Below are positions 52,744-62,100 of a stretch of DNA of 64,000 bases, piece after piece (the stretch's first letter is position 1; each line of letters starts with the position of its first letter). The translations under genes were made by a program, and so were the position numbers. Below the pieces are notes generated by a model. That model made no database searches. It saw nothing but the letters and a program-made list of their open reading frames with translations, and was not told the origin of the DNA. The stretch lies in contig NZ_CP076019.1 of NCBI RefSeq assembly GCF_018623055.1, positions 248,001 to 312,000 of the forward strand. Reading direction: 5' to 3'. This DNA comes from Halorubrum sp. 2020YC2. GTDB lineage: Archaea > Halobacteriota > Halobacteria > Halobacteriales > Haloferacaceae.

Positions 52744-55700
52744 ATGGTATCACGAAAAACACTCTTTGCGACGCTTTTCGCGGCCGTCATGGTCGCGTCC
52801 ATGTTCGCGCCGACCGCGGGTGCGGCGGCGGCCATGGGCGGGACCGGCGGCGACGCGACCGACGCCGGGCCGGCCGACGTCGACGCAGACGTACAGCCAC
52901 AGACGGAACCGAGCCAGGAAGCGAACGAGACCGACGCCGAAGAGTCGGTCAGAATTGACCCGGCGCTCCGGTCCGCCAGCGACGAGACGGTGGTTCTCCT
53001 CGCCGTCGAGCGCGAACTCGACCTGCGGGCCGCGTCCGCGGACGGCGAGCTCTCGGTCGACCGGATCCGCGCCGACTCCGAGGCGACGCTGGAGCCGGTC
53101 GCCACCGAGCTGAACGCGCTCGGGGCGGACGTCCGCGAGCGCTTCTGGGCGGGCAACATCGTCACCGCCGAAGTCGACCTCGACGCGGTCGACCTCGAGC
53201 GGTTGGCGTCGATCGACGGGGTAAAATCCGTCTCGCCGAACGTGCGGTACGAGCGGCCCGAGCCGCCCGCCGCCGCCGGCGACGACGCGGCGCCCGCGAG
53301 CCACGACGGCGAGTACACGTACGGGCTCGAACAGATCGGCGTCCCCGAGTTCGAAGACGAGTTCGGCGTCCAAGGCGAGGGCGCCACCGTCATGATCGGC
53401 GACGACGGCGTCTCGAACCCCGAGGAGGGTCACCCTGACCTCGAGTTCGCAAAGGAGGCGATCGTCCAGAACGGCACCGTCGACGAGGGAACCCTCGTCG
53501 GCGGTAACGAGGGCTCGCACGGCGAGCACACGGCGGGCACCGCGACCGGCGCGGCGCACCCGGCGGGCGACGTGCCCCGCTACGGCGTCGCCCCCGAGGC
53601 GGACCTCTTGATGGCCGACGTGTTCGCGGGCGGCGGCGCGTTCTCCGAGGACATCATCGCCTCGATGCAGTGGGCCGCCGAGAACGACGCCGACGCGGCG
53701 AGCTTCAGCCTCGGCTTCCCGTCCTCGACCGGTCTGTCGACGTTCCAGCCCGCTTACATCGAGACGGTCGAAGACGTGAACGCGGCCGGAACCGTCGCGG
53801 TCGTCTCCGCCGGGAACTCCGGCAGCGGCGACGGCGGCGGGCCGGTCACCTCGCCGGCGACGAACTTCCGCTCGGCGTCGGTCGGCGCGTCCACCGAGGC
53901 CGGGACCATCGCGACCTTCTCCAGCGGCGACGTAATCTCCGACGACGACGTCGAAATCGTCGGCCCCGAGAACGGTACGCTCCCCGAGACGTTCCCGCAC
54001 GAGTACGTCAAGCCCGACGTCGCGGCCCCCGGACAGGAGGTCCTGAGCTCCGGGCCGCTCGGCGGCGACATCGGCGACCCGAACGCGACGTACTCCTACT
54101 CCGACGGCACGTCGATGGCCGCCCCGCACTACGCGGGCGCCGTCGCGCTGCTCCAGTCGGCCACGGACGAGGACCTCGCGCCCGGGACGATCAAGGCGGC
54201 GCTCGCGGAGACCGCCGAGAAGCCCGACAACGACTTCCCGAGCGCCGACGGCCGCGACATCCGGTACGGCACCGGGATCATCGACGTCCACGCGGCCGCG
54301 CAGGCGCTCAACGAGACGCAGACGATCGAGGGCACGGTCACGGACAACGCGACCGGCGAGCCGGTGGTCGGCGCCACCGTCGGCACCGACGCCGGGTCGC
54401 TGACGACGACCGACGAGAACGGCGAGTACACCCTCGAAACCACCGAGGAGGCGGCCACGGTCACCGCCGATCAGTTCGGCAACGCCGAGGAGACGACCGA
54501 GGTGAGCGGCGGCGCGGCGACGGAGTTCGCGCTCGAACCGCAACTCGCCGTCGACCTGATCGAGGGCCAGGCTCCGTTCGCGCCGACCGGCGGCGACGTC
54601 ACCCTCGTCCTCGACGTCCGCAACCTCGACGGGCTGACGGTCGACCTCACCGACGACTCGGAGCTCAACGCCTCCGACCTGACCGTGTCGGTCGCGGGCA
54701 GCGAGGTCGACCTCGGCAACGAGACGACCTTCGATAACCTCGACGACGACGCCGTCCCGGTCACGGTCGACATCGCCGAGGACGCGCCGCTCGACGAGAG
54801 CTTCTCGCTCGAACACACCTTCGCGGGAGCGGGCGAGGAGCTTGTCGTCGAGACCGGCCCGACCACGACCGTCGACGAGCTTCAGGGCCCCGAGTTCGAG
54901 GTCGCGAGCGTCGACGTTCAGGAGGACGTCACGCCGAGCGAGTCCATCGTCATCACCGCGACCGTCGAGAACGTCGGTGACCAGACCGGCTCGACGCAGA
55001 CGCTGACGGCGATCCAGGACGCCGCGACGGGAGGTGACGACAACTTCATCTACTTCCCGCCGAGCGACGTCACCGACCTCCCGCCGGGCGAGACGCAGAC
55101 CCTCGAGACGAACTTCGGATCGATCGCGGGGATCAACGCCGCGCTCGGCACGGACTTCGGTCCCGGCGACGAGCTGGAGGCGGTCCAGCAGGTCGGCGAG
55201 AACCTCGACCCGAGCGCCGCGCCCGCACCGAACGTCACCGACGAGGGAACCGCGCCGTTCACCGTCGTGGCGAACGGCACGTTCTTCCAGGTGAGCGACC
55301 TCACCGCACCGGCGTCGGCCGAGGCCGGCGACCAGATCGACGTGAGCGCGAACGTCACGAACGTCGGCACCGACGCCGGCGAGCAGAGCGTCGACTTCGT
55401 GTTCAACGACACCGTCGCGGCGAGCCAGAACGTCTCGCTCGACTCGTCCGAAAGCGAGGTCGTGACGTTCGCGAACGTCACCGTGCCGAACGTCGACGGG
55501 ACCTTCGAGCACGGCGTCTTCACCGACAACGACGGGCAGACCGCGACGATCGACGTCGACGGGGTGCCCTCGGTCCAGTTCGCGCAGGAGGAGTACGTGT
55601 TCGGTCCCGGTGAGACCCGGACGCTGCTCGTCGAGACCGACGCCGAGTCGGTCGCGGGCTACGAGGCGCAAGTCGAGTTCGACCCCGAGACGATCACGGT

Positions 55701-56211
55701 CGAGAGCGCCTCCGCCGGCAACCTCTCCGGCGCGTTCAGCAAGAACATCGACAACGAGAACGGCACGGCCTCCGTCGGGCAGGCCCAGGCGAACGGCGGG
55801 TCGCCGTCCGTCCTCTTCGCTCTCGAAGTCACCTACGAGGGCGAGGAGGGCGGCTCCGCCGACATCGCGTTCGACGCCGAGGACTCCGAGGTGCTCGATC
55901 CGAACACCGATGAGATCGAGGTCGACTACCGCGACGCCGGGGTCGTCAGCGGCGTGCTCGGTGACGTCAACACCGACGGCGAGGTGACCGTCGGTGACGC
56001 CATCCTGGTCCAGCAGTACATCGCCGGGCAGGACCTGGCCGACGACTTCAACCCCGCGCTCGCCGACGTTACCGGCGACGGCTCGGTCACCACCAGCGAC
56101 GTCCTCGCCATCCTCAACGAGGCCCTCGCTGACAACGACGGAGCTGACTCCCCCGAAACGGTCGACACGGAGGTGAACGCGACCGACACGGCCTCGGTCA
56201 CGGTCCCGTAA
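52744..56211 (+). CDS. Secreted subtilase with cohesin-like and dockerin modules
   Basis: 1155 residues. A Sec signal (1-30) and propeptide (about 65-175) precede an S8 peptidase with Asp220 (VMIGDDGV), His259 (GSHGEHTAGT), Asn358 and Ser457 (DGTSMAAPH). Then come a carboxypeptidase-regulatory-like domain (about 525-600), CARDB-like beta domains (to about 940), a cohesin-like domain (about 943-1062: GETRTLLVETDAESVAGYEAQVEFD, NIDNENGTASVGQA) and a type I dockerin (about 1072-1130) with two calcium loops, GDVNTDGEVTVGDA and ADVTGDGSVTTSDV. There is no PGF-CTERM anchor, so attachment would be through the dockerin. The anchored cohesin protein is the next gene. Confidence 0.88.
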   Translation: MVSRKTLFATLFAAVMVASMFAPTAGAAAAMGGTGGDATDAGPADVDADVQPQTEPSQEANETDAEESVRIDPALRSASDETVVLLAVERELDLRAASADGELSVDRIRADSEATLEPVATELNALGADVRERFWAGNIVTAEVDLDAVDLERLASIDGVKSVSPNVRYERPEPPAAAGDDAAPASHDGEYTYGLEQIGVPEFEDEFGVQGEGATVMIGDDGVSNPEEGHPDLEFAKEAIVQNGTVDEGTLVGGNEGSHGEHTAGTATGAAHPAGDVPRYGVAPEADLLMADVFAGGGAFSEDIIASMQWAAENDADAASFSLGFPSSTGLSTFQPAYIETVEDVNAAGTVAVVSAGNSGSGDGGGPVTSPATNFRSASVGASTEAGTIATFSSGDVISDDDVEIVGPENGTLPETFPHEYVKPDVAAPGQEVLSSGPLGGDIGDPNATYSYSDGTSMAAPHYAGAVALLQSATDEDLAPGTIKAALAETAEKPDNDFPSADGRDIRYGTGIIDVHAAAQALNETQTIEGTVTDNATGEPVVGATVGTDAGSLTTTDENGEYTLETTEEAATVTADQFGNAEETTEVSGGAATEFALEPQLAVDLIEGQAPFAPTGGDVTLVLDVRNLDGLTVDLTDDSELNASDLTVSVAGSEVDLGNETTFDNLDDDAVPVTVDIAEDAPLDESFSLEHTFAGAGEELVVETGPTTTVDELQGPEFEVASVDVQEDVTPSESIVITATVENVGDQTGSTQTLTAIQDAATGGDDNFIYFPPSDVTDLPPGETQTLETNFGSIAGINAALGTDFGPGDELEAVQQVGENLDPSAAPAPNVTDEGTAPFTVVANGTFFQVSDLTAPASAEAGDQIDVSANVTNVGTDAGEQSVDFVFNDTVAASQNVSLDSSESEVVTFANVTVPNVDGTFEHGVFTDNDGQTATIDVDGVPSVQFAQEEYVFGPGETRTLLVETDAESVAGYEAQVEFDPETITVESASAGNLSGAFSKNIDNENGTASVGQAQANGGSPSVLFALEVTYEGEEGGSADIAFDAEDSEVLDPNTDEIEVDYRDAGVVSGVLGDVNTDGEVTVGDAILVQQYIAGQDLADDFNPALADVTGDGSVTTSDVLAILNEALADNDGADSPETVDTEVNATDTASVTVP

Positions 56212-56320
56212 CCGCGTCGGACGCCGACTGACCGCGCCGCGACCGGCCGACCGCGCCGGCGCGGCGCGCGTCGGCTCTCGCACCGTACGCTACCACGCAC
56301 CCTCGCCGCGCGGGCGGCGA

Positions 56321-56329
56321 TTTTTATAC
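56321..56329 (+). promoter_or_regulatory. TATA box of the cohesin gene
   Basis: TTTTTATAC lies about 90 nt before the ATG at 56418, giving a leader of roughly 65 nt. The cohesin gene therefore has its own promoter although it follows the subtilase by only 206 nt. Confidence 0.55.
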
Positions 56330-56417
56330 GGTGGTAGTCGAGACGGCTTTTCGACGCCGCAGCCCCGAACGAGACCCGAGCCGAATCCCGACACACACCA
56401 CGCGACCCATCCCACAA

Positions 56418-57938
56418 ATGACGACCAACACACTACCCGAACGCCTGCTCGCCTGTCTCATCGTCGCGACCGTTGCGCTCGCCCCGCTCGCCGGCGGGGC
56501 GGCCGCGCTGGGCGCGAGCGCCGACGCCCCCGGTCCGGTCTCCGACGGCGCCGACGCGGCCGATCTCTCCGGCGCGTCGACGGCGGTCGAACAGACTGAG
56601 CCGGCGGGCGAACTGACATTGACCACCACCGACGAGGGCGACGACACGGTGACCGTGACGCTCTCGACGACCGTCGAGGACGTCGCGGGCTATCAGGCGC
56701 ACCTCACCTTCGACTCGAACGCGACCGCCGTGGTGAACGTCTCCGGCGGCGAGGGGGAGTTCGACGGCGACCCGGTGACGAACGTCGACAACGAGAACGG
56801 CACCGTCCAGTTCAACGCGATCGCCGGGAGCGCGCCGGACAGCGGTGTCGACGCCCCGACGATGGCGACGATCGTCTTCGAGACGCCGGACGCGCCGACC
56901 GACGTCGCGTTCGTCGCCGGGGACTCGCTGGTCTCGACGAGCGAACCCGAAGACGTCACCGACCTCACCCGGAACGGGGTCACGCTCGGCGGCGACGGAA
57001 GCGACGGCGGAGACGGCGGTGACGGCGGAGATGGCGGAGACGGCGGTGACGGCGGTGACGGCGGAGATGGCGGCGACGGCGGAGACGGCGGCGACGGCAG
57101 TGACGGCGGAGACGGCAGTGACGGCGGAGACGGTAGCGGCGGCAGCGATGGAAGCGACGGCGGCTCCGGCGGCGCGACGCCGCCGAGCGGCGACGACGCG
57201 CCCGCGGTGATCGAGGCAGAGGTCACGACCACGGACGGGGGCGCGACCCTGTCCGCGGCGGACGTCGACGCCGGTTCGACCGTCGAGGCGGACCTCGGTG
57301 ACGCGGTGGGCGACGAGGACGTCACGGTCGACGCCGTGTCGGTCGAGACCGCGGCCGCGGTCGACTCGCTCGACCTCGAGGCGCGCTCCGTCGGCTCCGG
57401 CGACCTGCCCGGGGACGCGCCGGCGCTCGACGGCGCCGACGCGGCCTCCTACTTCGAGTTCGCGGCCGACGGCGTCGCGTCCGACGCCGTCGCGAACGCC
57501 ACGGTCTCGTTCACCGCCGACGCCGACGCGCTCGGCGCGGCGCCCGAGGACGTTCGCCTGTTCCGGCTGGTCGACGGCGAGTGGACAGCCCTGGAGACGA
57601 CCCACGAAGGCGACGGCGTCTACACGGCCGAGACGCCCGGATTCTCGTACTTCGCCGTCTCACAGGTCGCGGCGGACGCGGACGATGGCTCGGCGGGCGA
57701 CGACGGCGACTCGGCGGCCGGCGGTGACGACTCGACCGACGGCGACGACGGCTCGGACGGTTCGGGCGACGCCGACGGCGACGGTTCGACGAGCGGCGAC
57801 TCGGAGAGCGGCGACGGAAGCGGCTCGTCGTCCGGCGGCGACGGCGGCCCGGTCCTCGAAGAGCAGACGCCCGGGTTCGGCGTGCTTACCGCGCTGATCG
57901 CGGCGGTCGCGGCTGCGCTGATCGCCCGGCGTCGCTGA
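56418..57938 (+). CDS. PGF-CTERM-anchored cohesin-like surface protein
   Basis: 506 residues from ATG 56418. Signal peptide 1-30; a cohesin-like domain (about 63-190: VTVTLSTTVEDVAGYQAHLTFDSNATAV, NVDNENGTVQFNAIAGSA); a Gly-Asp linker of GDGGDG repeats (191-252); a PGF-pre-PGF domain (about 262-416, ending TPGFSYFAVSQV); a second Asp/Ser/Gly stalk; and the archaeosortase signal TPGFGVLTALIAAVAAALIARRR (484-506). ArtA processing would lipid-anchor it to the cell surface. Its cohesin shares VAGY and VDNENGT motifs with the one in the preceding subtilase, marking the pair as a unit. Confidence 0.85.
   Translation: MTTNTLPERLLACLIVATVALAPLAGGAAALGASADAPGPVSDGADAADLSGASTAVEQTEPAGELTLTTTDEGDDTVTVTLSTTVEDVAGYQAHLTFDSNATAVVNVSGGEGEFDGDPVTNVDNENGTVQFNAIAGSAPDSGVDAPTMATIVFETPDAPTDVAFVAGDSLVSTSEPEDVTDLTRNGVTLGGDGSDGGDGGDGGDGGDGGDGGDGGDGGDGGDGGDGSDGGDGSDGGDGSGGSDGSDGGSGGATPPSGDDAPAVIEAEVTTTDGGATLSAADVDAGSTVEADLGDAVGDEDVTVDAVSVETAAAVDSLDLEARSVGSGDLPGDAPALDGADAASYFEFAADGVASDAVANATVSFTADADALGAAPEDVRLFRLVDGEWTALETTHEGDGVYTAETPGFSYFAVSQVAADADDGSAGDDGDSAAGGDDSTDGDDGSDGSGDADGDGSTSGDSESGDGSGSSSGGDGGPVLEEQTPGFGVLTALIAAVAAALIARRR
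57000..57160. repeat. GDG-repeat coding sequence
   Basis: Short tandem units of the type GGCGGAGATGGCGGTGAC encode the Gly-Asp linker of the cohesin protein. Synonymous variation between units argues for maintenance of the peptide. Such arrays are prone to length change. Confidence 0.85.
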
Positions 57939-57968
57939 GCGGGGTCGGCTCGACCGGGCCAGTCCCGC

Positions 57969-58739
57969 TCAGCCGTCGACGCGGCTGAGCGCGTCAGCGA
58001 GCGACAGGCCGAACTCGGTCCGGAGGAAGAGCGTGTAGACGAGCAGCGCCGCGCTCGCGCCGATGCCGAGCGAGAGACCGACCGCGCCGAGCGACAGCGT
58101 GCCGAAGACGGGCAGGTCGAGCGCCCACGCACCGAGCACGACGCCGGCGGCGAGCGCGAGCGCACCGAAGGCCGTGTTGCGGACGTCTTCCGTGTCCGGC
58201 TCAACCGTCACGGTCAACTGCGCCGGAAGCTCGGCCGCGAGCCGCACCGTCGAACTCCGCTTGTCGAACTCGACGAGCCCCGCGTCGGCCATCTTCGGGC
58301 AGTGGAACTGGTGAAGCGAGTTGTACACGCTTTTTCGCTGGTCGTACTCGACTTCCCCGACGGCGACGTCGTTCTCCCACGCCGCGATCAGCCGGGAGGC
58401 GTCGGACAGCTCCACCTCCGCTTTCGGTTCGCGACGGAGGGCCCGCCAGAGGTAGCGCCGCCGTCGGTTGCTCAGCAGTTCGAGGAGGTCGTCGGCGGCC
58501 ACGTCGGCTGTCGAGCGGTCGCCGGCGTCGGTCCGAGGACTGTCGGACGCGGAGTCCGTCGGTAGGGGGGGTCCGGTCGAGGACCCGCCGTCGTCGCCCG
58601 CGGAGCGACCGGCCGCCGGCCCGTCCCGTCCGTCGCCCGTCGGACCGTCTCCGTCCCGTTCCGTCCGGTCGCCGCGTGCGCCCGTCCCGTTCCGGTCGTC
58701 ACTCGTCCAGGTCCTCGGATCCAAATGTCGGAGGCGCAT
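57969..58739 (-). CDS. DUF7344-type regulator with C-terminal transmembrane helices
   Basis: 256 residues from ATG 58739; TATATAAC (about 58763-58771) about 28 nt upstream implies a leaderless start. A long disordered acidic N-terminus (1-85) precedes the domain LLELLSNRRRRYLWRALRREPKAEVELSDASRLIAAWEN...YDQRKSVYNSLHQFHCPKMADAGLVEFDKR, almost the same as in the product of 51812-52438, and two hydrophobic helices (about 190-235). It is divergent from the second subtilase and convergent with the cohesin gene. Control of these surface genes is inferred from position only. Confidence 0.75.
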   Translation of the reverse strand: MRLRHLDPRTWTSDDRNGTGARGDRTERDGDGPTGDGRDGPAAGRSAGDDGGSSTGPPLPTDSASDSPRTDAGDRSTADVAADDLLELLSNRRRRYLWRALRREPKAEVELSDASRLIAAWENDVAVGEVEYDQRKSVYNSLHQFHCPKMADAGLVEFDKRSSTVRLAAELPAQLTVTVEPDTEDVRNTAFGALALAAGVVLGAWALDLPVFGTLSLGAVGLSLGIGASAALLVYTLFLRTEFGLSLADALSRVDG

Positions 58740-59176
58740 CGATACGTTTCAATTATCTTCAATGTATATAACTTCTTGGCACGCTGCCACTTCCCACGGG
58801 TCTCGGCCCTCGTTCCGTCGGAACACGTCGTAATACCCCGTTACCGTCGACTCGACGCCGCACTCGTCGTCGAGTTATCGACTTCGGCGGCTACTGTACA
58901 GCTATCCTCATTCGGACCCCGCGAACCGGACCGTACCGCCTCCCGTAACGGGCCGTTACGCGGGACACGCGGCGTCTCTGCGCCGTTTCGATCGGTGACA
59001 CGTTCGCGCCGCTACGGCTCGTTACGGGACCGATCGCGAGATCCTCCGCCGTCGACACCGCCGATTGTGACGACGCAACCGTGGGTTGTGTTCGCACATT
59101 GCGTTAATAACTACGGGCGCACCGCGGCGTTGGTCCGGTATCCTCCCGCAGGGGAGGTGCCACGACGCGACGAGAC
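58740..59176. promoter_or_regulatory. Long divergent control region before subtilase 2
   Basis: 437 bp without a gene. It holds the TATA box of the DUF7344 gene, a perfect palindrome CGTAACGGGCCGTTACG (58944-58960), a further CGTTACGGG (59020-59028), and an ATCGGT/ACCGAT inverted pair around 58991-59033. GTTAATAAC (about 59103-59111) is the likely TATA box of subtilase 2. A 6-bp hairpin CCTCCC-GCAG-GGGAGG (59142-59157) hides a Shine-Dalgarno-like GGAGG. Confidence 0.5.
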
Positions 59177-62100
59177 ATGATACGCACCAACAACTACACG
59201 AAGGCGCTCGCCGCGCTGTTCGCGGTACTCATGGTCGTTTCCATGATGGCTCCCGTCGCGGGGGCCGCCGTGGCCGCGGACGCGGGCGACGCCACACCTG
59301 CGATGGAGGAGGCCGGGGACGTCCCGGCGTTCTCCGACGACGTATCGTACGAACAGACGAGTGACGGCGAGTTCGCACAGCAGGACGCGGACGACGTCGA
59401 CATCGACCCCGCGCTCGAGCGCAAGTTCGAGGGGCAAGCGGAGTCCGACGGCGACACGGTAGACGTCGTCGTCAGGCTCTCGCCCGCGGACACGAGCGGG
59501 GTTCAGGGTCAGGAGGCGACGGTCGGCGCGCTGAAGGACCACGCCGCCGAGACCCAGCAGAACGTGGTCCGCTTCGCCCAGATGTCGGAGCACGTGGAGC
59601 TCGAACGGCAGTTCTGGATCACGAACGCCGTGCTCCTCGAGGTCAACCCCGACCGCGTCTCCCTCGAGGAGATCGCGTCCGCCGAGGGCGTCGAGCGCCT
59701 GCACGTCAACTTCGAGGTGACGACGGCGCAGGCCAGCGGCGGGAACGGCTCCGCGAACGAGTCGGCGTCCGAGAACGAGACGACGTCGACGAACTCGACG
59801 TCCGAGAACGAGACGGCGACGAACGAGACGGTGACGAACGAGACGGCGTCCGACGACTCCGCGGAGCGTTCGGAGCCGTCGGCCGACACCGAGCCGGTCG
59901 CGCCGTCGTCGATGCGGACCGAGAACTACTCGACGACGTACGGTCTCGACATGATCAACGCGACCGAGGTCTGGGACGCGTACAACACCCAGGGCGAGGG
60001 CGTCGAAGTCGCCGTGCTCGACAGCGGGATGGACGACTCCCACCCCGACCTGCCGGAGCTCGACGACGAGCACTGGCAGTCGTGGGACAGCGACGGGAAC
60101 CCGATCGACTCCGAGCCGTCCGACTCCAGCGGGCACGGCACGCACGTCTCCGGGACGGTCGCCGGCGCGGAGAACCCCGACGGCGACGTGCCGACGTTCG
60201 GCGTCGCGCCCGACGTCGAGCTGTACCACGGGCAGGTCATCCCCGGCGGCGGCGGCTCGTTCACCCAGGTCGCGGCCGGGATGGAGTGGGCGGTCGACAC
60301 CGCGGGCGTCGACATCATCTCGATGAGCCTCGGCGCGGCCGGCTACAGCGTCGACATGATCGAGCCGTCCGAGAACGCGCGCGACGCGGGCGTCATCCTC
60401 GTCGCGTCCGCCGGCAACGACGGAGAGGGAACGACCGGATCGCCCGGCAACGTGTATCCCAACTTCGCGAGCGGCGCGGTCAACGAGGACGCGGAGGTCG
60501 CGAGCTTCTCCAGCGGGGAGACGGTCGACACCTCCTCCGCGTGGGGCGACGACGCGTCCGACTACTGGCCCGACGAGTACGTCGTGCCGGACGCGGCAGC
60601 GCCCGGCGTGGACGTGCTGAGCTCCGTGCCCGGCGGCGGCTACGACGGCACCTACTCCGGCACCTCGATGTCCGCGCCCCACAAGACGGGCGCGTTCGCG
60701 CTGATGCTGTCCGCGGCCGGCGGCAGCGTCGACCGCGAGACCGCCATCGAGACGATGGAGGACACCGCCTGGAAGCCCGACGACGCCCCGGAGCCGCCGG
60801 GAACGCCCGACACGCGGTACGGCAACGGGATCATCGACGTCAAGGCGGCCGCGGACCAGGTCGCGCTCGACAGCGGCGTCACCGGCACCGTCTCCGACGG
60901 CGACGGCGACGCCATCGAGGGCGCGACCATCGAGATCGAGGAGAACGGCTTCGCGGCCGAGACCGGCCCCGACGGCGAGTACACCGTGCTCTCGCCGCCG
61001 GGCAACTACACGATCACCGCGAGCGGCTTCGGCTACGAGGAGGCCAGCGAGAGCGTCTCGGTCCCGGACAACGAGACGTTCGTCGAGCAGAACATCACGC
61101 TGGCCGACGCGCTCGGCGTCGAGCCCGTCGCGGGCCAGCCCGAGGCGATCGAGGGCGGCCAGCAGTTCGAGGTCCAGGTGAACGTCGCCAACCTCGAAAC
61201 GTACTCCGTCGAGCGGAACGGCAGCTACGAGGGCGACCTCACGTTCGAGCTCAACGGCGCCGAGATCAGCGAGGGCGAGGACGTCGACGTCGGCGGCCTC
61301 ACCGGCCTCGCCAACCTCACGGTCACCACCGAGGCGAACACCGACGGCGAGTTCGCGCTCGATCACACGTTCTCCGGCGCGGGCGACACGGTCTCCGTGA
61401 CGACCGGGCCGACGACCGTGTTCGCGGAGTACACCTCGATCGCCGTCGTCGACGACGGCGTCAACGGCGACGACGTCGTCGACCGGCTCACCGCGGAGCT
61501 CCCCGGGTCGTACGAGATCGACCTGCTCACCGGGAGCGACGCGGTCGACGCCGCGGCGAACGACGAGTACGAGGCGTTCGTGGTCCAGAACATCGACGGG
61601 ACGTACGTCGAGGACCTGAAGTCGAACACCGCGGGCGCCTCGACGGGCGTCGTGTGGCTCGACCAGTGGGGAAGCGGTAGCAACGGCGTCCCCGCGCGGT
61701 CGAGCGCGCTCGGCGACCCGGCGAACACCGAAGACAGCTTCGCGTCCCCGAACCCCGAGATGGAGATCGTCGAGGACAGCCCGCTCTTCGAGGGCGTCGG
61801 CGAGGTCGGCGACACGTTCGGCATCCACTCCGCGACGTTCGCGGACCACTCGTGGTTCGAGGACAGCGACTTCCAGACGGTCGGCTACGTCCAGGCCGGC
61901 GGCGTGACGGACGGTCCCGCCGCCGCGACGCTGGCGCAGGAGCGCGAGGTGCTCCTCTCGACGTTCGGCTCGACCAGCTTCGTCGGCTCCGGCGACTACA
62001 GCGGCGACGCCGACGCCGTGCTGGCGAACGCGGCCGAGTGGGCCGCGACCACGCCGCCGGTCGTCCTCAACGAGGACCAGCCCGCACAGAACGCGCCCGG

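Noticed and set aside
52750-56283. 1177-codon minus-strand frame opposite subtilase 1
   Set aside because: Same reason: a mirror of Asp/Val/Thr codons with no recognisable domain.
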